This document shows positions 49,571 to 58,783 of a DNA stretch of 64,000 nucleotides, in pieces. Where the stretch lies: positions 186,001 to 250,000 of the forward strand of contig NZ_JAFBEC010000006.1 of NCBI RefSeq assembly GCF_016908595.1. The letters are read 5' to 3'. Position 1 is the first letter of the stretch. Each line of letters starts with the position of its first letter. The notes beneath the pieces were generated by a model. That model was not told the DNA's origin, did no database searches, and was given only the letters and a program-made list of their open reading frames with translations. This stretch comes from Geomicrobium sediminis. GTDB lineage: Bacteria > Bacillota > Bacilli > Bacillales > Marinococcaceae. Position numbers and translations under genes: made by a program.

Positions 49571-49595
49571 GTGTAAAGAGTAAGGAGTGAAAATA

Positions 49596-50807
49596 ATGCC
49601 TGAAGAAATGCCTTTAATGCGCAATCGTACATTTGTATTAATGTTCATCGCGGGTATTTTTGCTGTTGTTGGTTTTAGTATGTTTTTGACCACTGTATCG
49701 TGGTTTGCAGTGACAGAGATGGATTCTGCAATGGCAGTCGGTTTAGTATTAATGGCAGCGACCATTCCCCGTTTAGTTATGATGGTCTTTGGTGGGGTTG
49801 TCGCTGATAAATATAAAAAAACGACGATTATGTTTATTACGAACCTAACTCAAGGGGTTCTTTTATTTGTTTTGTACTTGTTTGTGGCAAATGACAATTT
49901 GACGTTAACGATTCTATTAATTTTAGCAGGTCTATTTGGTATGCTTGACGCTTTCTTTGGACCAGCAAGTACGTCGCTCATTCCGAAGATTGTTGCCAAA
50001 AAACAATTGCAACGTGCCAATGCCGTTTTTCAAGGTGCAGACCAAATTTCATTTATTATCGGTCCAATCATTGCAGGGTTAATGATGGAAACCGTAAGTA
50101 TTGCGGGAAGTTTTCTCGTTGCTACAATTCTTGTGTTCTTCTCAGCGATCTTTATATTCCCACCGCTCATTAAAGAAGCGGCTGTCGGGGAGAGAATTTC
50201 TCAAAGTCCATTACAAGACTTGAAAGATGGTTTTCATTATGTCCGTAGTTCGAACTTTTTACTAATCGGACTTGTCGTCTTAATTACCTTGAATTTCTTT
50301 GTGTTCGGTGCGCTTCACGTCGCGATACCTCTTCTTGTTGATACACATGGTGGTTCACCATTGAACTTGAGCTTTATGGAAGCAAGTCTTGGGATCGGGA
50401 TGCTTCTAGGAAGTGTGATTCTTGGTGCGTATACGATTAAGCGGCGTCGTGGTGCGATGACCTTATATGGTTTACTCGCTTCTCTCGTCTTGTTTATCAT
50501 TTTTGCACTCGTACCAAGCTTAACGTGGTTGACGATCTTTATCTTCTTCATCGGTTTCTCAATGGTGTTCGTCTATATTCCGTTCTTTACGGTTGCTCAG
50601 GAGAATACAGATGGCCATATTATGGGTCGAGTGATGAGTATTATTTTTCTAGCTATGAATGGGTTTGACCCAGTTTCATACGGTCTTGTGACTGGACTCG
50701 TTGCAACAGGCGTATCTGTTCAACTCGTCTTATTCGGTCTTGGTGTTGCAGGGTTACTCATTTGGTTCATCGTGTTCCTACGTGCAAAGCAGTTTAGAGA
50801 GGTTTAA
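49596..50807 (+). CDS. MFS efflux transporter (DHA3-like)
   Basis: 403 residues with about twelve membrane segments. Motif A is GGVVADKYKKTTIMF after segment 2. The region LDAFFGPASTSLIPKIVAKKQLQRANAVFQGADQISFIIGPIIAG is typical of the DHA3 macrolide-type exporters. ATG 49596 with AAGGAG at 49582-49587 is the clear start. It is controlled by the divergent TetR protein through the operator at 49553-49570. The substrate is unknown. Confidence 0.9.
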   Translation: MPEEMPLMRNRTFVLMFIAGIFAVVGFSMFLTTVSWFAVTEMDSAMAVGLVLMAATIPRLVMMVFGGVVADKYKKTTIMFITNLTQGVLLFVLYLFVANDNLTLTILLILAGLFGMLDAFFGPASTSLIPKIVAKKQLQRANAVFQGADQISFIIGPIIAGLMMETVSIAGSFLVATILVFFSAIFIFPPLIKEAAVGERISQSPLQDLKDGFHYVRSSNFLLIGLVVLITLNFFVFGALHVAIPLLVDTHGGSPLNLSFMEASLGIGMLLGSVILGAYTIKRRRGAMTLYGLLASLVLFIIFALVPSLTWLTIFIFFIGFSMVFVYIPFFTVAQENTDGHIMGRVMSIIFLAMNGFDPVSYGLVTGLVATGVSVQLVLFGLGVAGLLIWFIVFLRAKQFREV

Positions 50808-50867
50808 AAGAATATAGAATCAGGTAAGGGAGTAGTAGAACCTTAACGAAAGCATAGGTGATGAGTA

Positions 50868-51968
50868 GTGTCCAAGTTATTCGATCAAGGAAAGATTGGT
50901 AATCATATTCTAAGCAATCGATATATTGTTGCGCCGATGACGCGTGTGAGCGCCGAAGAAGACGGAACGCCGAATGAACGAATGCACAAGTATTATGAGC
51001 GTTTTGCAAAGGGAGGCTTTGCTGCAGTTATTACTGAAGGAGTCTACCCTGATACGATGCATAGCCAAGCGTATCGTTACCAAGGTGGTCTAGCGACTGA
51101 GAAGCATGCAACTGCATGGGCACCGATCGTTAAAAGCGTCAAAGAGCATGGTGCTTTAATGATTGCACAGCTTATGCACGGTGGTGCACAAACACAAGGA
51201 AACTATTATACAGACGAAACGGTCGCTCCTTCGAAATTCTCGCCACCATCAGATAAGGTCGAAGTTTACTACGGAAGTGGACCATTCCCTACAGCAAAAG
51301 CGTTAACGGTTGAAGAAATGAAGCAAGTACGAGAGGGATTTGTGCAGTCAGCTCTTTTCGCACAACAAGCAGACTTTAGTGGCGTAGAGCTCCATGGCGC
51401 AAATGGTTACCTACTCGATGAGTTCTTGTCAGAAGTAAGCAATCACCGAGAAGATGAGTACGGAGGCAGTGTGTTAAACCGTGTTCGGTTTTTAAAAGAA
51501 ATTATTGCCGACGTTCGTAAAGCGGTTGGTGATACGATGATGCTCGGTATTCGGATCTCTCAACTCAAAGCAACAAACGGTTCGTACAAGTGGCCAGGTG
51601 GCGAAGAGGATGCAAAGATCATTTTTAGCGAACTCGGGAAAACGAGTGTCGACTATATCCACATTTCTGATGATGATGCTTCTACACCTGGATTTGGAGA
51701 AGGTACGAAAACGATGGCAGAAGCAGCCAAACACTATAGCAACAAGCCTATTATTACGTGCGGTGACCTAGGTGATCCAAAGAAAGCATCGCAAGTTCTA
51801 GAAAAAGACCAAGCTGACTTTATCGGGATTGCTAGACAAGCACTCGCAAACCCAGATACACCAAAGCGTGTACAAAATGAACAGCCGCTCGATGAGTTTA
51901 ATGGTAAAGAAGTTATGACACCGCAAGCGTATGTGAAGGATTTTGAACTTAATTATGAGGAAGAATAA
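50868..51968 (+). CDS. Old yellow enzyme family NADH:flavin oxidoreductase
   Basis: 366 residues, an FMN-dependent TIM-barrel ene-reductase. RYIVAPMTRVSAEEDGTPNERMHKYYERFAKGG gives the N-terminal barrel strand and FMN contacts. The substrate-binding pair appears as ELHGANGYLLDEFLS, with Asn in place of the second His. The FMN-phosphate region is ADFIGIARQALANPD. It starts at GTG 50868 behind AGGTGATG. It follows the TetR-controlled exporter by 60 bp in the same direction and may be co-transcribed, suggesting detoxification of an electrophile. Confidence 0.9.
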   Translation: MSKLFDQGKIGNHILSNRYIVAPMTRVSAEEDGTPNERMHKYYERFAKGGFAAVITEGVYPDTMHSQAYRYQGGLATEKHATAWAPIVKSVKEHGALMIAQLMHGGAQTQGNYYTDETVAPSKFSPPSDKVEVYYGSGPFPTAKALTVEEMKQVREGFVQSALFAQQADFSGVELHGANGYLLDEFLSEVSNHREDEYGGSVLNRVRFLKEIIADVRKAVGDTMMLGIRISQLKATNGSYKWPGGEEDAKIIFSELGKTSVDYIHISDDDASTPGFGEGTKTMAEAAKHYSNKPIITCGDLGDPKKASQVLEKDQADFIGIARQALANPDTPKRVQNEQPLDEFNGKEVMTPQAYVKDFELNYEEE

Positions 51969-52003
51969 AAAAAGCAAAGGCCTTTATGGTCTTTGCTTTT
52001 TTT
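51967..52003. terminator. Bidirectional terminator after the OYE gene
   Basis: AAAAAAAGCAAAGGCC pairs with GGTCTTTGCTTTTTTT (one wobble) around TTTAT. The right arm overlaps the 3' end of the convergent leftward gene. Confidence 0.9.
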
Positions 52004-52880
52004 CGAGTTGAACGCTAGTAATGATGTCAGGTACAGAATCGTTTCGTGCATAAAACGTTAGTCGATGCTCGTCATCTTCATAAGTAGCTGAATGTACGAG
52101 CATTTCATGATCATACGAGAGGCGCACGGGTCCGTACGCTGCAAAAACATCATCAAAAACGCTGTGAACGCCAACACCAAGTTTTGTTTGAGCACCACTT
52201 ACTGAACTATAAATACTCGTCACATCGTTATTGCTCGTCACAATCGTTAACTGTCGATCCATGGCTTCATCTATCGTATCCGCATAAATGCGTGTTCCTT
52301 GTGACCATTCTTCATCTGGAATTTCAACTAAATGATCGTATGTTGTGATCTCTTCATATAAGGAATAGGATCCTAATGTATGCCCTGTATGTTGAATAGA
52401 TAATACGGGATTTGTGACGTAGCTTGTGATCATAAGTGATGTTGCAATCATCAGGATACTTCCGACGCCCACTGGGATCATTCGAAATCGTGTAAACGTC
52501 GTAAAATAGACAGAACAGACGAAAGCAACGATTGGAATTGTAAATAAGCTACTTAGCATAAATAAATCAATGGAATAGTAAGGATCATAGGCAGTCAATG
52601 AATAGACGTACACACCAATCCCCGCCATCATTAGATACGAACTACTTCCTGCCATAGCCATCGCTAGGCGCTTAGCGGTCGGTAAAGACTGCCATTGACG
52701 GCGAAACAGCAACCAAACACGAACGCTCATGATGACCCCAACAAAGGCCCCAATTAGTAAAATGATCGGAAATAAGAAGACCGCCAATAGAATCGAAGTT
52801 AGCGAAACGATGATAAAAAGTACAGCATTTGCAAAAAACAAACTTAGAGATCTGATCATCGGTGTTCGCATCCGATTCAT
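51984..52880 (-). CDS. Membrane protein with extracytoplasmic C-terminal domain, unknown
   Basis: 298 residues, not recognised. Five hydrophobic segments occupy about residues 10-170 (for example VLFIIVSLTSILLAVFLFPIILLIGAFVGVIMSV). A soluble C-terminal domain of about 125 residues follows, beginning near NPVLSIQHTGHTLGSYSLYEE, without known motifs. It overlaps the upstream PstS-like gene by four bases (ATGA), so the two are translated together and probably act together at the membrane. Confidence 0.72.
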   Translation of the reverse strand: MNRMRTPMIRSLSLFFANAVLFIIVSLTSILLAVFLFPIILLIGAFVGVIMSVRVWLLFRRQWQSLPTAKRLAMAMAGSSSYLMMAGIGVYVYSLTAYDPYYSIDLFMLSSLFTIPIVAFVCSVYFTTFTRFRMIPVGVGSILMIATSLMITSYVTNPVLSIQHTGHTLGSYSLYEEITTYDHLVEIPDEEWSQGTRIYADTIDEAMDRQLTIVTSNNDVTSIYSSVSGAQTKLGVGVHSVFDDVFAAYGPVRLSYDHEMLVHSATYEDDEHRLTFYARNDSVPDIITSVQLEKKQRP

Positions 52881-54058
52881 TGTTCCAATTCTCCTTCAAC
52901 GAGTGGCACATAACCTGTTTTTTCAATCAGTTCCTGTCCCTCGGATCCTATCATCCATTCAATTAGTTGGTGCACTTCCTCTGTTTCTTCTCCTTGACGA
53001 GTGATGGCATAAAAATCAGCTGTAATCGGGTACGTCCCAGCAGCAATGTTTTCTTTTGACGGTTCAATGTCATTCACTTCAAGTAAGCGAATTCCGTCTG
53101 TTTTGTTCATTTCTGTCACGTAATAACGAAATGAGAAACCGAGCGCGTTTTGGTGATTTCGGTAATCCGATGTTTCTTGTAAGATGCCACCCATTCCGCT
53201 GATTAATTGTTCTGATGGTGGCTCCATTAGAACACGGTCACCCATTAGTCGTTGCAAAGCGGTTTGAGAGCCGCTCCCTTCTGATCGCTGAAAGGCTCGT
53301 ATCCTACCATTCGCCGTGCTTACTTCATTCCAATTCGTTACCTCTCCTGCGTAAATATCTTGAATTTGTTCAAGTGTCAGGGATTGAACGTTTTGCTCTT
53401 GATTTACAAAAAAGACAAACGCTTCTCGCCCAATTGGTGTTAATTCAAATTCTACGTTTTGTTCTTCGGCTGTTTGTCGTTGTTGCTCTGAAGGTGCTGG
53501 AGTGAAAATAATATCAACGTCGCCGTATAGAAGGCTATCAAACGCGGTCGGTGTATTCGTCATACGTACAGCGCTTGAGTGTAAATCATACGTTGCTTCT
53601 GGGTAAACCGCTTCTGCGAAAGCAGCGTAAACCGGATAAAGAGCTGTTGAACCGTCTAGAACTGGAAGGTTTTGCTCAAGTGACAACGAGGATTCTTCCT
53701 CTAATGTAGCAAGTCGATCGTTATTGTTAAATGGCTGGTAAATCGAGACGTCCACTTCACTGTCTGAAATGGTCTCGAGTTGTGCAGTTTGATAAGTATT
53801 AAATTCGAAAATTCCGATGATTGCAAGTGCGATTACGAGCGATGCACCAAGCCCAATCCATCGAATTCTTGAGGTGAATAGATCAAAATACGTACTGATC
53901 GTTAATGCGAGAAATAGGACCATTGCTCCTGAAAATACATACCAATAAACAAGCGCTTGCCCCGTAACTAGAAGCAGAATGCTACCTATGACAGTAACGA
54001 GAAATGTTAAAAATAAAATGCCAATGACCGCCATAATCTTAGTAAACAGCTGTCCCAT
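52877..54058 (-). CDS. Membrane-tethered PstS-like substrate-binding protein
   Basis: 393 residues from the ATG at 54058, which has GAGGAGG directly upstream. The N-terminus holds three hydrophobic segments (about residues 5-30, 34-54 and 66-88), not a cleavable signal. A phosphate-binding-protein fold follows: LPVLDGSTALYPVYAAFAEAVYP, then FTPAPSEQQ, then AFQRSEGSGSQTALQRLMG, the PstS ligand loop with SEGSGS. No pstCAB genes are near. The overlapping downstream membrane-protein gene suggests a sensor or accessory complex in place of a transporter. Confidence 0.8.
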   Translation of the reverse strand: MGQLFTKIMAVIGILFLTFLVTVIGSILLLVTGQALVYWYVFSGAMVLFLALTISTYFDLFTSRIRWIGLGASLVIALAIIGIFEFNTYQTAQLETISDSEVDVSIYQPFNNNDRLATLEEESSLSLEQNLPVLDGSTALYPVYAAFAEAVYPEATYDLHSSAVRMTNTPTAFDSLLYGDVDIIFTPAPSEQQRQTAEEQNVEFELTPIGREAFVFFVNQEQNVQSLTLEQIQDIYAGEVTNWNEVSTANGRIRAFQRSEGSGSQTALQRLMGDRVLMEPPSEQLISGMGGILQETSDYRNHQNALGFSFRYYVTEMNKTDGIRLLEVNDIEPSKENIAAGTYPITADFYAITRQGEETEEVHQLIEWMIGSEGQELIEKTGYVPLVEGELEQ

Positions 54059-54177
54059 AGTGTCCTCCTCATCCCTCGTAAAGCACTCTAAGTGTAGTGT
54101 TTGGTGAAGCATGCGTCAATAAGGAAGTTGAACTTTCTAGAGGAGAACATTATTCTAGTAACAGGAGGACGAGCTAA

Positions 54178-54948
54178 ATGGAACATTCACAACAGACATT
54201 TCCAGTCGACCCAGCTGTTTTAAAGAAAATGAAAACTGAACTTACTCGGTTTATGATGACGTACAAATTCGCATTGGATGAGATGGATACGAAAATTAGC
54301 ATACTGCAAGAAGAATTCCAATATGTTCATGATTACAATCCAATTGAGCACATTTCAACGCGATTAAAGTCACCAGAAAGCATTCTAGAAAAAGCACAAC
54401 GAAAAAAATTACCGTTAAACTTGGCAACGATTCGTAATGAATTAAACGATATCGCAGGCATTCGAATTAATTGTTCGTTTCAAAAGGACATTTATGAAAT
54501 TAAAGACATGTTAAGTGCACACCAAGACTTGCGTGTCGTTGAAGTGAAAGATTACATTAAAGCCCCAAAAGAGAACGGGTACCGCAGTTTGCATTTGATT
54601 GCTGAATTACCGGTTTATATGTCCGATCGAGTTGAGCATGTCGCGGTCGAGATTCAGATCCGTACCGTAGCGATGGATTTTTGGGCGAGCCTTGAGCATA
54701 AGATCTTCTACAAATTTGGAGAAGTCGTACCGAACGACATGCGCCATGAATTAAAAGAAGTGGCAGATATTGCAGCACAATTAGATACGCGCATGGAAGG
54801 TCTTCATAGAAGATCTGAACAGCACAAGGAACAATACTATGCGCGTGAATCGATGAAGTCCCTTCAAGTCGATCAAAAACAGTTCGCTTTACCTGAACGG
54901 TTGCTACAAGCACTCTCAAACATAGACGAAACCCCGAAGGACAGTTAA
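54178..54948 (+). CDS. ywaC: Small alarmone synthetase (GTP pyrophosphokinase, YwaC/RelP type)
   Basis: 256 residues. The RelA/SpoT synthetase domain covers about residues 50-215. The segments DYNPIEHISTRLKSPESI, DIAGIRINCSF, KDYIKAPKENGYRSLHLIAELPV and EIQIRTVAMDFWASLEHKIFYKF match YwaC of Bacillus subtilis closely and include the G-loop tyrosine and the catalytic glutamate of EIQIRT. There is no HD hydrolase domain. It makes (p)ppGpp under cell-wall or alkaline stress in relatives. An extra helical tail of about 40 residues lengthens it beyond the usual 210. AGGAGG precedes the ATG. Confidence 0.92.
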   Translation: MEHSQQTFPVDPAVLKKMKTELTRFMMTYKFALDEMDTKISILQEEFQYVHDYNPIEHISTRLKSPESILEKAQRKKLPLNLATIRNELNDIAGIRINCSFQKDIYEIKDMLSAHQDLRVVEVKDYIKAPKENGYRSLHLIAELPVYMSDRVEHVAVEIQIRTVAMDFWASLEHKIFYKFGEVVPNDMRHELKEVADIAAQLDTRMEGLHRRSEQHKEQYYARESMKSLQVDQKQFALPERLLQALSNIDETPKDS

Positions 54949-54967
54949 GTCTTTCGGGGTTTTTATT
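54929..54967. terminator. Terminator of ywaC, stop codon in the loop
   Basis: AAACCCCGAAGGAC pairs with GTCTTTCGGGGTTT (one wobble). The loop AGTTAA contains the stop codon. It also lies at the 3' end of the convergent antiporter gene. Confidence 0.9.
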
Positions 54968-56513
54968 ATTCTGGTGTATAGCTAGGGATATTTTGTCCCC
55001 AAAGTTTGGTTAACGTATAGGCGGCAAGTGTCGTTAAGACAAGACCTGTGAGTAGGGCAATCCACCATGTACCGGTAACACCAGCAATAAAGAATGAGAT
55101 GATCCCGGTAATTCCAACTGTAATCGCATATGGAAGCTGTGTGTTAACGTGGTCCATATGGTCACTGGCAGAACCTGCAGATGACAATACTGACGTATCC
55201 GAGATCGGTGAACAGTGGTCACCGAAGATCCCTCCACTAAGAACAGCAGCAATAGCTAATGGCAATGCAATATCCATTGAAACAGCAAGTGGAATGGCAA
55301 TTGGAATCATAATCGCAAATGTTCCATAAGAAGTTCCGGTCGTGAATGCGATAATTGCTCCTGCAATAAAGATAAGAACAGGGAATAACGCCGGTGTTAG
55401 ACTGGATTGTTCAGCGAGCTGTACGAGGAATTGGTCGGTTCCAACTTCAGCAGATACTGAACCGATAGACCAAGCGAGAATTAGGATAACAAAGACGAGC
55501 ATCATGCCTTTAATCCCTTTCATCACAAGGTGAATCGCTTCTATAAATGTGAACATTTTCTGAGACACACCCATTAGTAAGGCAACGATAATTGCTGCAA
55601 ATGCAGCCATCAGGATCGACATACCACCGTCGGCTTCACCAATCGCAACGACAAAGCTGTTTTCAGGATAGTTCCCTGTCCATAAGAAAAGTGGTGGAAT
55701 GAGTGCAAGTAACACGAGCATTGGTACAACTAGGTTACGAACTTTTGGTGTGTCAGTAGCCGGTTGAGCAGCTGTGATTTCATCTGCTGCTGGAGGTTGT
55801 CCACCATCACGAATGAGCTTCCCTGTTTTTACAGCACGTAGCTCAGCTTTTGCCATCGGGCCATAATCAAAACGTAAGAAAATAACGATAAAAACAGTAA
55901 AGATGGCAAGGATCGCATAATAGTTAAATGGAATTGTAGCAAGGTACATGAGGTATTCGCTTTGGTCAATGTCCATGCGAACAAACTCAGTTCCGATCAG
56001 TCCCATAACGTAGACGACCCATGTTGAAACAGGTACAAGCAGGCAAGTCGGTGCAGATGTGGAATCAACAATATAAGCTAATTTCTCACGAGAGATGCGA
56101 AGCTTGTCTGTAATTGAACGCATCACGCTTCCGACTGTAAGTGCATTAAAGTAATCATCAATAAATAGAGAAATTCCTAACAATCCCGTTGAGGCTTGAG
56201 CCCCTTTACGTGAACGAATTCGATTCGCGAATGCGTTGGCAAGCGCTTGAGCGCCCCCTGTCGTTTGGAAAACAACAATTAAAACACCGAATAGTCCACA
56301 ATAAATTAAAACATTGGCGTTCCATTCATCGCCAAGTGCTGGAATAATGAACTGCTCAAAGCTAGCATATAACCCGAGCAATGGGTTCCAACCATTTATC
56401 ATCGTCGCGCCGACAAACACACCAGCAAACAATGCAGGTACGACGTTACGTGTAAGGATTGCAAGAATAATGGCCACAACTGGTGGCAAGAGTGCAAGAA
56501 TACCAAACTCCAT
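54966..56513 (-). CDS. NhaC family Na+/H+ antiporter-like transporter
   Basis: 515 residues with about eleven membrane segments. Family markers are GISLFIDDYFNALTVGSVMRSITDKLRISREKLAYIVDSTSAP and GGIFGDHCSPISDTSVLSSAGSASDHMDHVNTQLPYA, the latter with the conserved GDHCSPISDT motif. Members exchange protons for sodium or carry amino or organic acids with sodium, and the ion cannot be settled here. Such proteins are numerous in alkaliphilic Bacilli. It is transcribed leftward alone, facing ywaC. Confidence 0.9.
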   Translation of the reverse strand: MEFGILALLPPVVAIILAILTRNVVPALFAGVFVGATMINGWNPLLGLYASFEQFIIPALGDEWNANVLIYCGLFGVLIVVFQTTGGAQALANAFANRIRSRKGAQASTGLLGISLFIDDYFNALTVGSVMRSITDKLRISREKLAYIVDSTSAPTCLLVPVSTWVVYVMGLIGTEFVRMDIDQSEYLMYLATIPFNYYAILAIFTVFIVIFLRFDYGPMAKAELRAVKTGKLIRDGGQPPAADEITAAQPATDTPKVRNLVVPMLVLLALIPPLFLWTGNYPENSFVVAIGEADGGMSILMAAFAAIIVALLMGVSQKMFTFIEAIHLVMKGIKGMMLVFVILILAWSIGSVSAEVGTDQFLVQLAEQSSLTPALFPVLIFIAGAIIAFTTGTSYGTFAIMIPIAIPLAVSMDIALPLAIAAVLSGGIFGDHCSPISDTSVLSSAGSASDHMDHVNTQLPYAITVGITGIISFFIAGVTGTWWIALLTGLVLTTLAAYTLTKLWGQNIPSYTPE

Positions 56514-56673
56514 ACGCGTGACTCCTAACTATCATTTTTGTCCATTAGTGCATTATAAACGACAACGACTCAAGATGCACGACAATCTTGATGGATAGCA
56601 GAACCTTCCTAATTAAGCGCAGATTTTACTGATGATTTTGAGTATAATGAGTACAAAAGTGAGGAGGGTTTCG

Positions 56674-57714
56674 ATGATTGATTTAAGAAGTGACACAGTG
56701 ACAAAGCCAACAGAATCGATGAGAGTAGCGATGGTCGATGCAGTTGTTGGTGATGATGTGTATGAAGAAGACCCAACCGTGAACGATCTTGAAGAATATA
56801 CAGCAGAGCTTTTAGGGAAAGAAGCAGCGCTTCTCGTGACGAGTGGAACACAAGGTAATCAAATTGCAGTGCTTGGCCACTGTAATTTAGGAAACGAAGT
56901 CATTATGGAGCAAGAAAGTCATTTGTTTCATTATGAAGGAGCAGCTATCTCAGCGTTTGCTGGTGTTCAACCACGTACCGTATTAGGTGATCGAGGGTTT
57001 ATTGCCCAAGCAGAGCTGGAAGCAGCGATTCGTTCTGAAGATGTCCATGCACCAGAGACCGGACTCATTTGTCTGGAGAACACACACAATCGCCACGGTG
57101 GAGCAATCATTACACCTGAGCAAACGAAAGAAATGACCGACGTTGCAAAGCGTTACGGCATACCGACACACTTAGATGGGGCAAGGTTGTTTAATGCGAG
57201 TGTTGCTTTAGGTGTCGATATAAAAGAGTTATCAGAGCCATTTACAAGTGTGCAAATTTGCTTGTCTAAAGGTCTTGGTGCACCGATCGGTTCCATCATC
57301 GCAGGAGACAAAGCCTTTATTAAGAAAGCACGAAAATGGCGTAAACGTCTTGGCGGTGGAATGAGGCAGGCTGGAGTAATCGCAGCGCCAGGTAAGATCG
57401 CCTTAACGAGTATGGTTGAGCGGCTGAAAGACGATCACACTCATGCGCAGTTTATCGCAAAAGCGGTGGAAGAAATAAGAGGATTATCTGTGGGCAATCA
57501 AGTAGACACGAACATTGTTTTACTCGATACGACTCAGTTATCATGTACCGCACAAGAATTTGTGAACCACTTATATACAGCTGGTGTAAAAGCGAACACG
57601 TTTGGCCCTCAAACCGTTCGTTTGATTACTCATAAAGATCTTTCTCAAGTAGAGATCGAGAAAGCGATTGATACGCTGCGTCAAGTAGCAAGCTATTTCG
57701 AAATGGAGGCATAA
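56674..57714 (+). CDS. ltaE: Low-specificity L-threonine aldolase
   Basis: 346 residues. The PLP enzyme cleaves threonine or allo-threonine to glycine and acetaldehyde. MIDLRSDTVTKPTESMRVAM is the classical N-terminus, VGDDVYEEDPTVNDLE follows, and the PLP lysine lies in QICLSKGLGAPIGS (about Lys199), with HLDGARLFNA binding the cofactor. GAGGAGGG at 56661-56668 fixes ATG 56674, and earlier in-frame codons are not supported. It heads a rightward cluster with a DinB-like gene and the menaquinone genes mqnB and mqnD. Confidence 0.93.
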   Translation: MIDLRSDTVTKPTESMRVAMVDAVVGDDVYEEDPTVNDLEEYTAELLGKEAALLVTSGTQGNQIAVLGHCNLGNEVIMEQESHLFHYEGAAISAFAGVQPRTVLGDRGFIAQAELEAAIRSEDVHAPETGLICLENTHNRHGGAIITPEQTKEMTDVAKRYGIPTHLDGARLFNASVALGVDIKELSEPFTSVQICLSKGLGAPIGSIIAGDKAFIKKARKWRKRLGGGMRQAGVIAAPGKIALTSMVERLKDDHTHAQFIAKAVEEIRGLSVGNQVDTNIVLLDTTQLSCTAQEFVNHLYTAGVKANTFGPQTVRLITHKDLSQVEIEKAIDTLRQVASYFEMEA

Positions 57715-57716
57715 TT

Positions 57717-58154
57717 GTGATGACAGAAGAGGGATATGTGTATGCAGCATCACTAAATGATGAGCTCACACACGTTATTCCAACCGAATCGTATGATACA
57801 ATTTTAATTGAAAGCTTAGGGACGCCAAGGCAGTGGTTTCACCATTTAATACGTGTACGAGAAGTATACCGAAGGTCTTTATATACAGGTGAAGTCGTCT
57901 TTCCTGGTAAACCAATTCCAGATGACATTGACGTAACAACAATGTTAAAAGCAAGCAGTGAGCGTTTAGCAGAAGCGTTTATGTATTCAGAGCGGATGTC
58001 TGTGAAGTTTGGTGGCAAAACGATGTCAATCTCTGAGCTGATTTCGACTGCCATTCAACATGAAGGAATTCATACTGGACAATATTACGTCGCACTAAAA
58101 CACGCTGGGTTCGATGTGCCAAAGCGTTGGCAAGAGGATTGGGCAATGAGTTAG
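57717..58154 (+). CDS. DinB-like superfamily protein
   Basis: 145 residues. A four-helix bundle is suggested, with the metal-binding histidine pattern of DinB/YfiT proteins: the N-terminal QWFHHLIRVREVY and the C-terminal TAIQHEGIHTGQYYVAL (HxxxH). DinB-like proteins include metal-dependent thiol S-transferases that use bacillithiol, but most are unassigned. GGAGG at 57705-57709 fits GTG 57717, or the ATG at 57720. It starts two bases after the ltaE stop and is followed closely by mqnB, so it belongs to that transcript. Confidence 0.78.
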   Translation: MMTEEGYVYAASLNDELTHVIPTESYDTILIESLGTPRQWFHHLIRVREVYRRSLYTGEVVFPGKPIPDDIDVTTMLKASSERLAEAFMYSERMSVKFGGKTMSISELISTAIQHEGIHTGQYYVALKHAGFDVPKRWQEDWAMS

Positions 58155-58165
58155 GAGAGAACCAA

Positions 58166-58783
58166 ATGCGCAAAATTTTAATAATGACTGCAGTTGACGC
58201 TGAACGAGAAGCGGTAAAAGCAGGGATTCATGAAGGTGTAGATGTGACGGTTGAGCTTGCGGGTGTAGGACCTGCACAAGCAGCAGCTCGTACTGCCATT
58301 CAACTAGCTAAACAAAACTACGACCTTGTAATTAACGCAGGCATTGCAGGTGGGTTTAGAGAGAAAGTACAATTGGAAGACATTGTCGTCTCAACGACCA
58401 TTCAGGCGGCAGATTTAGGTGCTGACACAGGAGAGCAATTTATCCCGGTTGAAGAGCTTGGATTTGGCTCCTCAAGCATTGAATGTTTAGAAAATGAAGT
58501 GGATCGCTTTGCCGAACTGGAGAATGTTTTTACAGGTAGAATCATTACGAAATCGACGGTAACAGGTACAGATGAAGAAGCCAAGCGATTGCAAGTAAGG
58601 TATGACGATGCAGTTGCAGAAGGAATGGAAGGCTTCGGGGTTGCGACTGCAGCGAAAGAATTTGGCGTACCGGTCCTAGAAGTTCGTGCCATATCGAATT
58701 ACATAGGAAAACGCGAGCGCGAAAAATGGAAAATCAAAGAAGCATTAGTTTCATTGAAACAAGTGATGGAGGTTGTACGATGA
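58166..58783 (+). CDS. mqnB: Futalosine hydrolase
   Basis: 205 residues, a nucleoside-phosphorylase-fold hydrolase that removes the base from futalosine in the alternative menaquinone pathway. Markers are ILIMTAVDAEREAV, GVGPAQAAARTAI, INAGIAGGF and MEGFGVATAAKEFGVPVLEVRAISNYIG, which carries the catalytic acid region. ATG 58166 has TTAGGAGAG in front. The upstream frame to 58127 lies inside the DinB-like gene. Its stop codon overlaps the start of mqnD by four bases. MTA/SAH nucleosidase is a related alternative but is less likely, given mqnD. Confidence 0.9.
   Translation: MRKILIMTAVDAEREAVKAGIHEGVDVTVELAGVGPAQAAARTAIQLAKQNYDLVINAGIAGGFREKVQLEDIVVSTTIQAADLGADTGEQFIPVEELGFGSSSIECLENEVDRFAELENVFTGRIITKSTVTGTDEEAKRLQVRYDDAVAEGMEGFGVATAAKEFGVPVLEVRAISNYIGKREREKWKIKEALVSLKQVMEVVR

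Noticed and set aside
48952-49632. Longer TetR protein starting at 49632
   Set aside because: The extra 41 codons run through the palindromic operator and into the MFS gene start, and AAGGAG marks the ATG at 49509 instead.
54557-54919. 120-codon minus-strand ORF opposite ywaC
   Set aside because: It lies wholly within a well-conserved gene on the other strand and has no ribosome site or recognisable domain. The similar shadow frames at 25803-26240, 27442-27867, 28000-28344 and 37362-37715 were dropped for the same reason.
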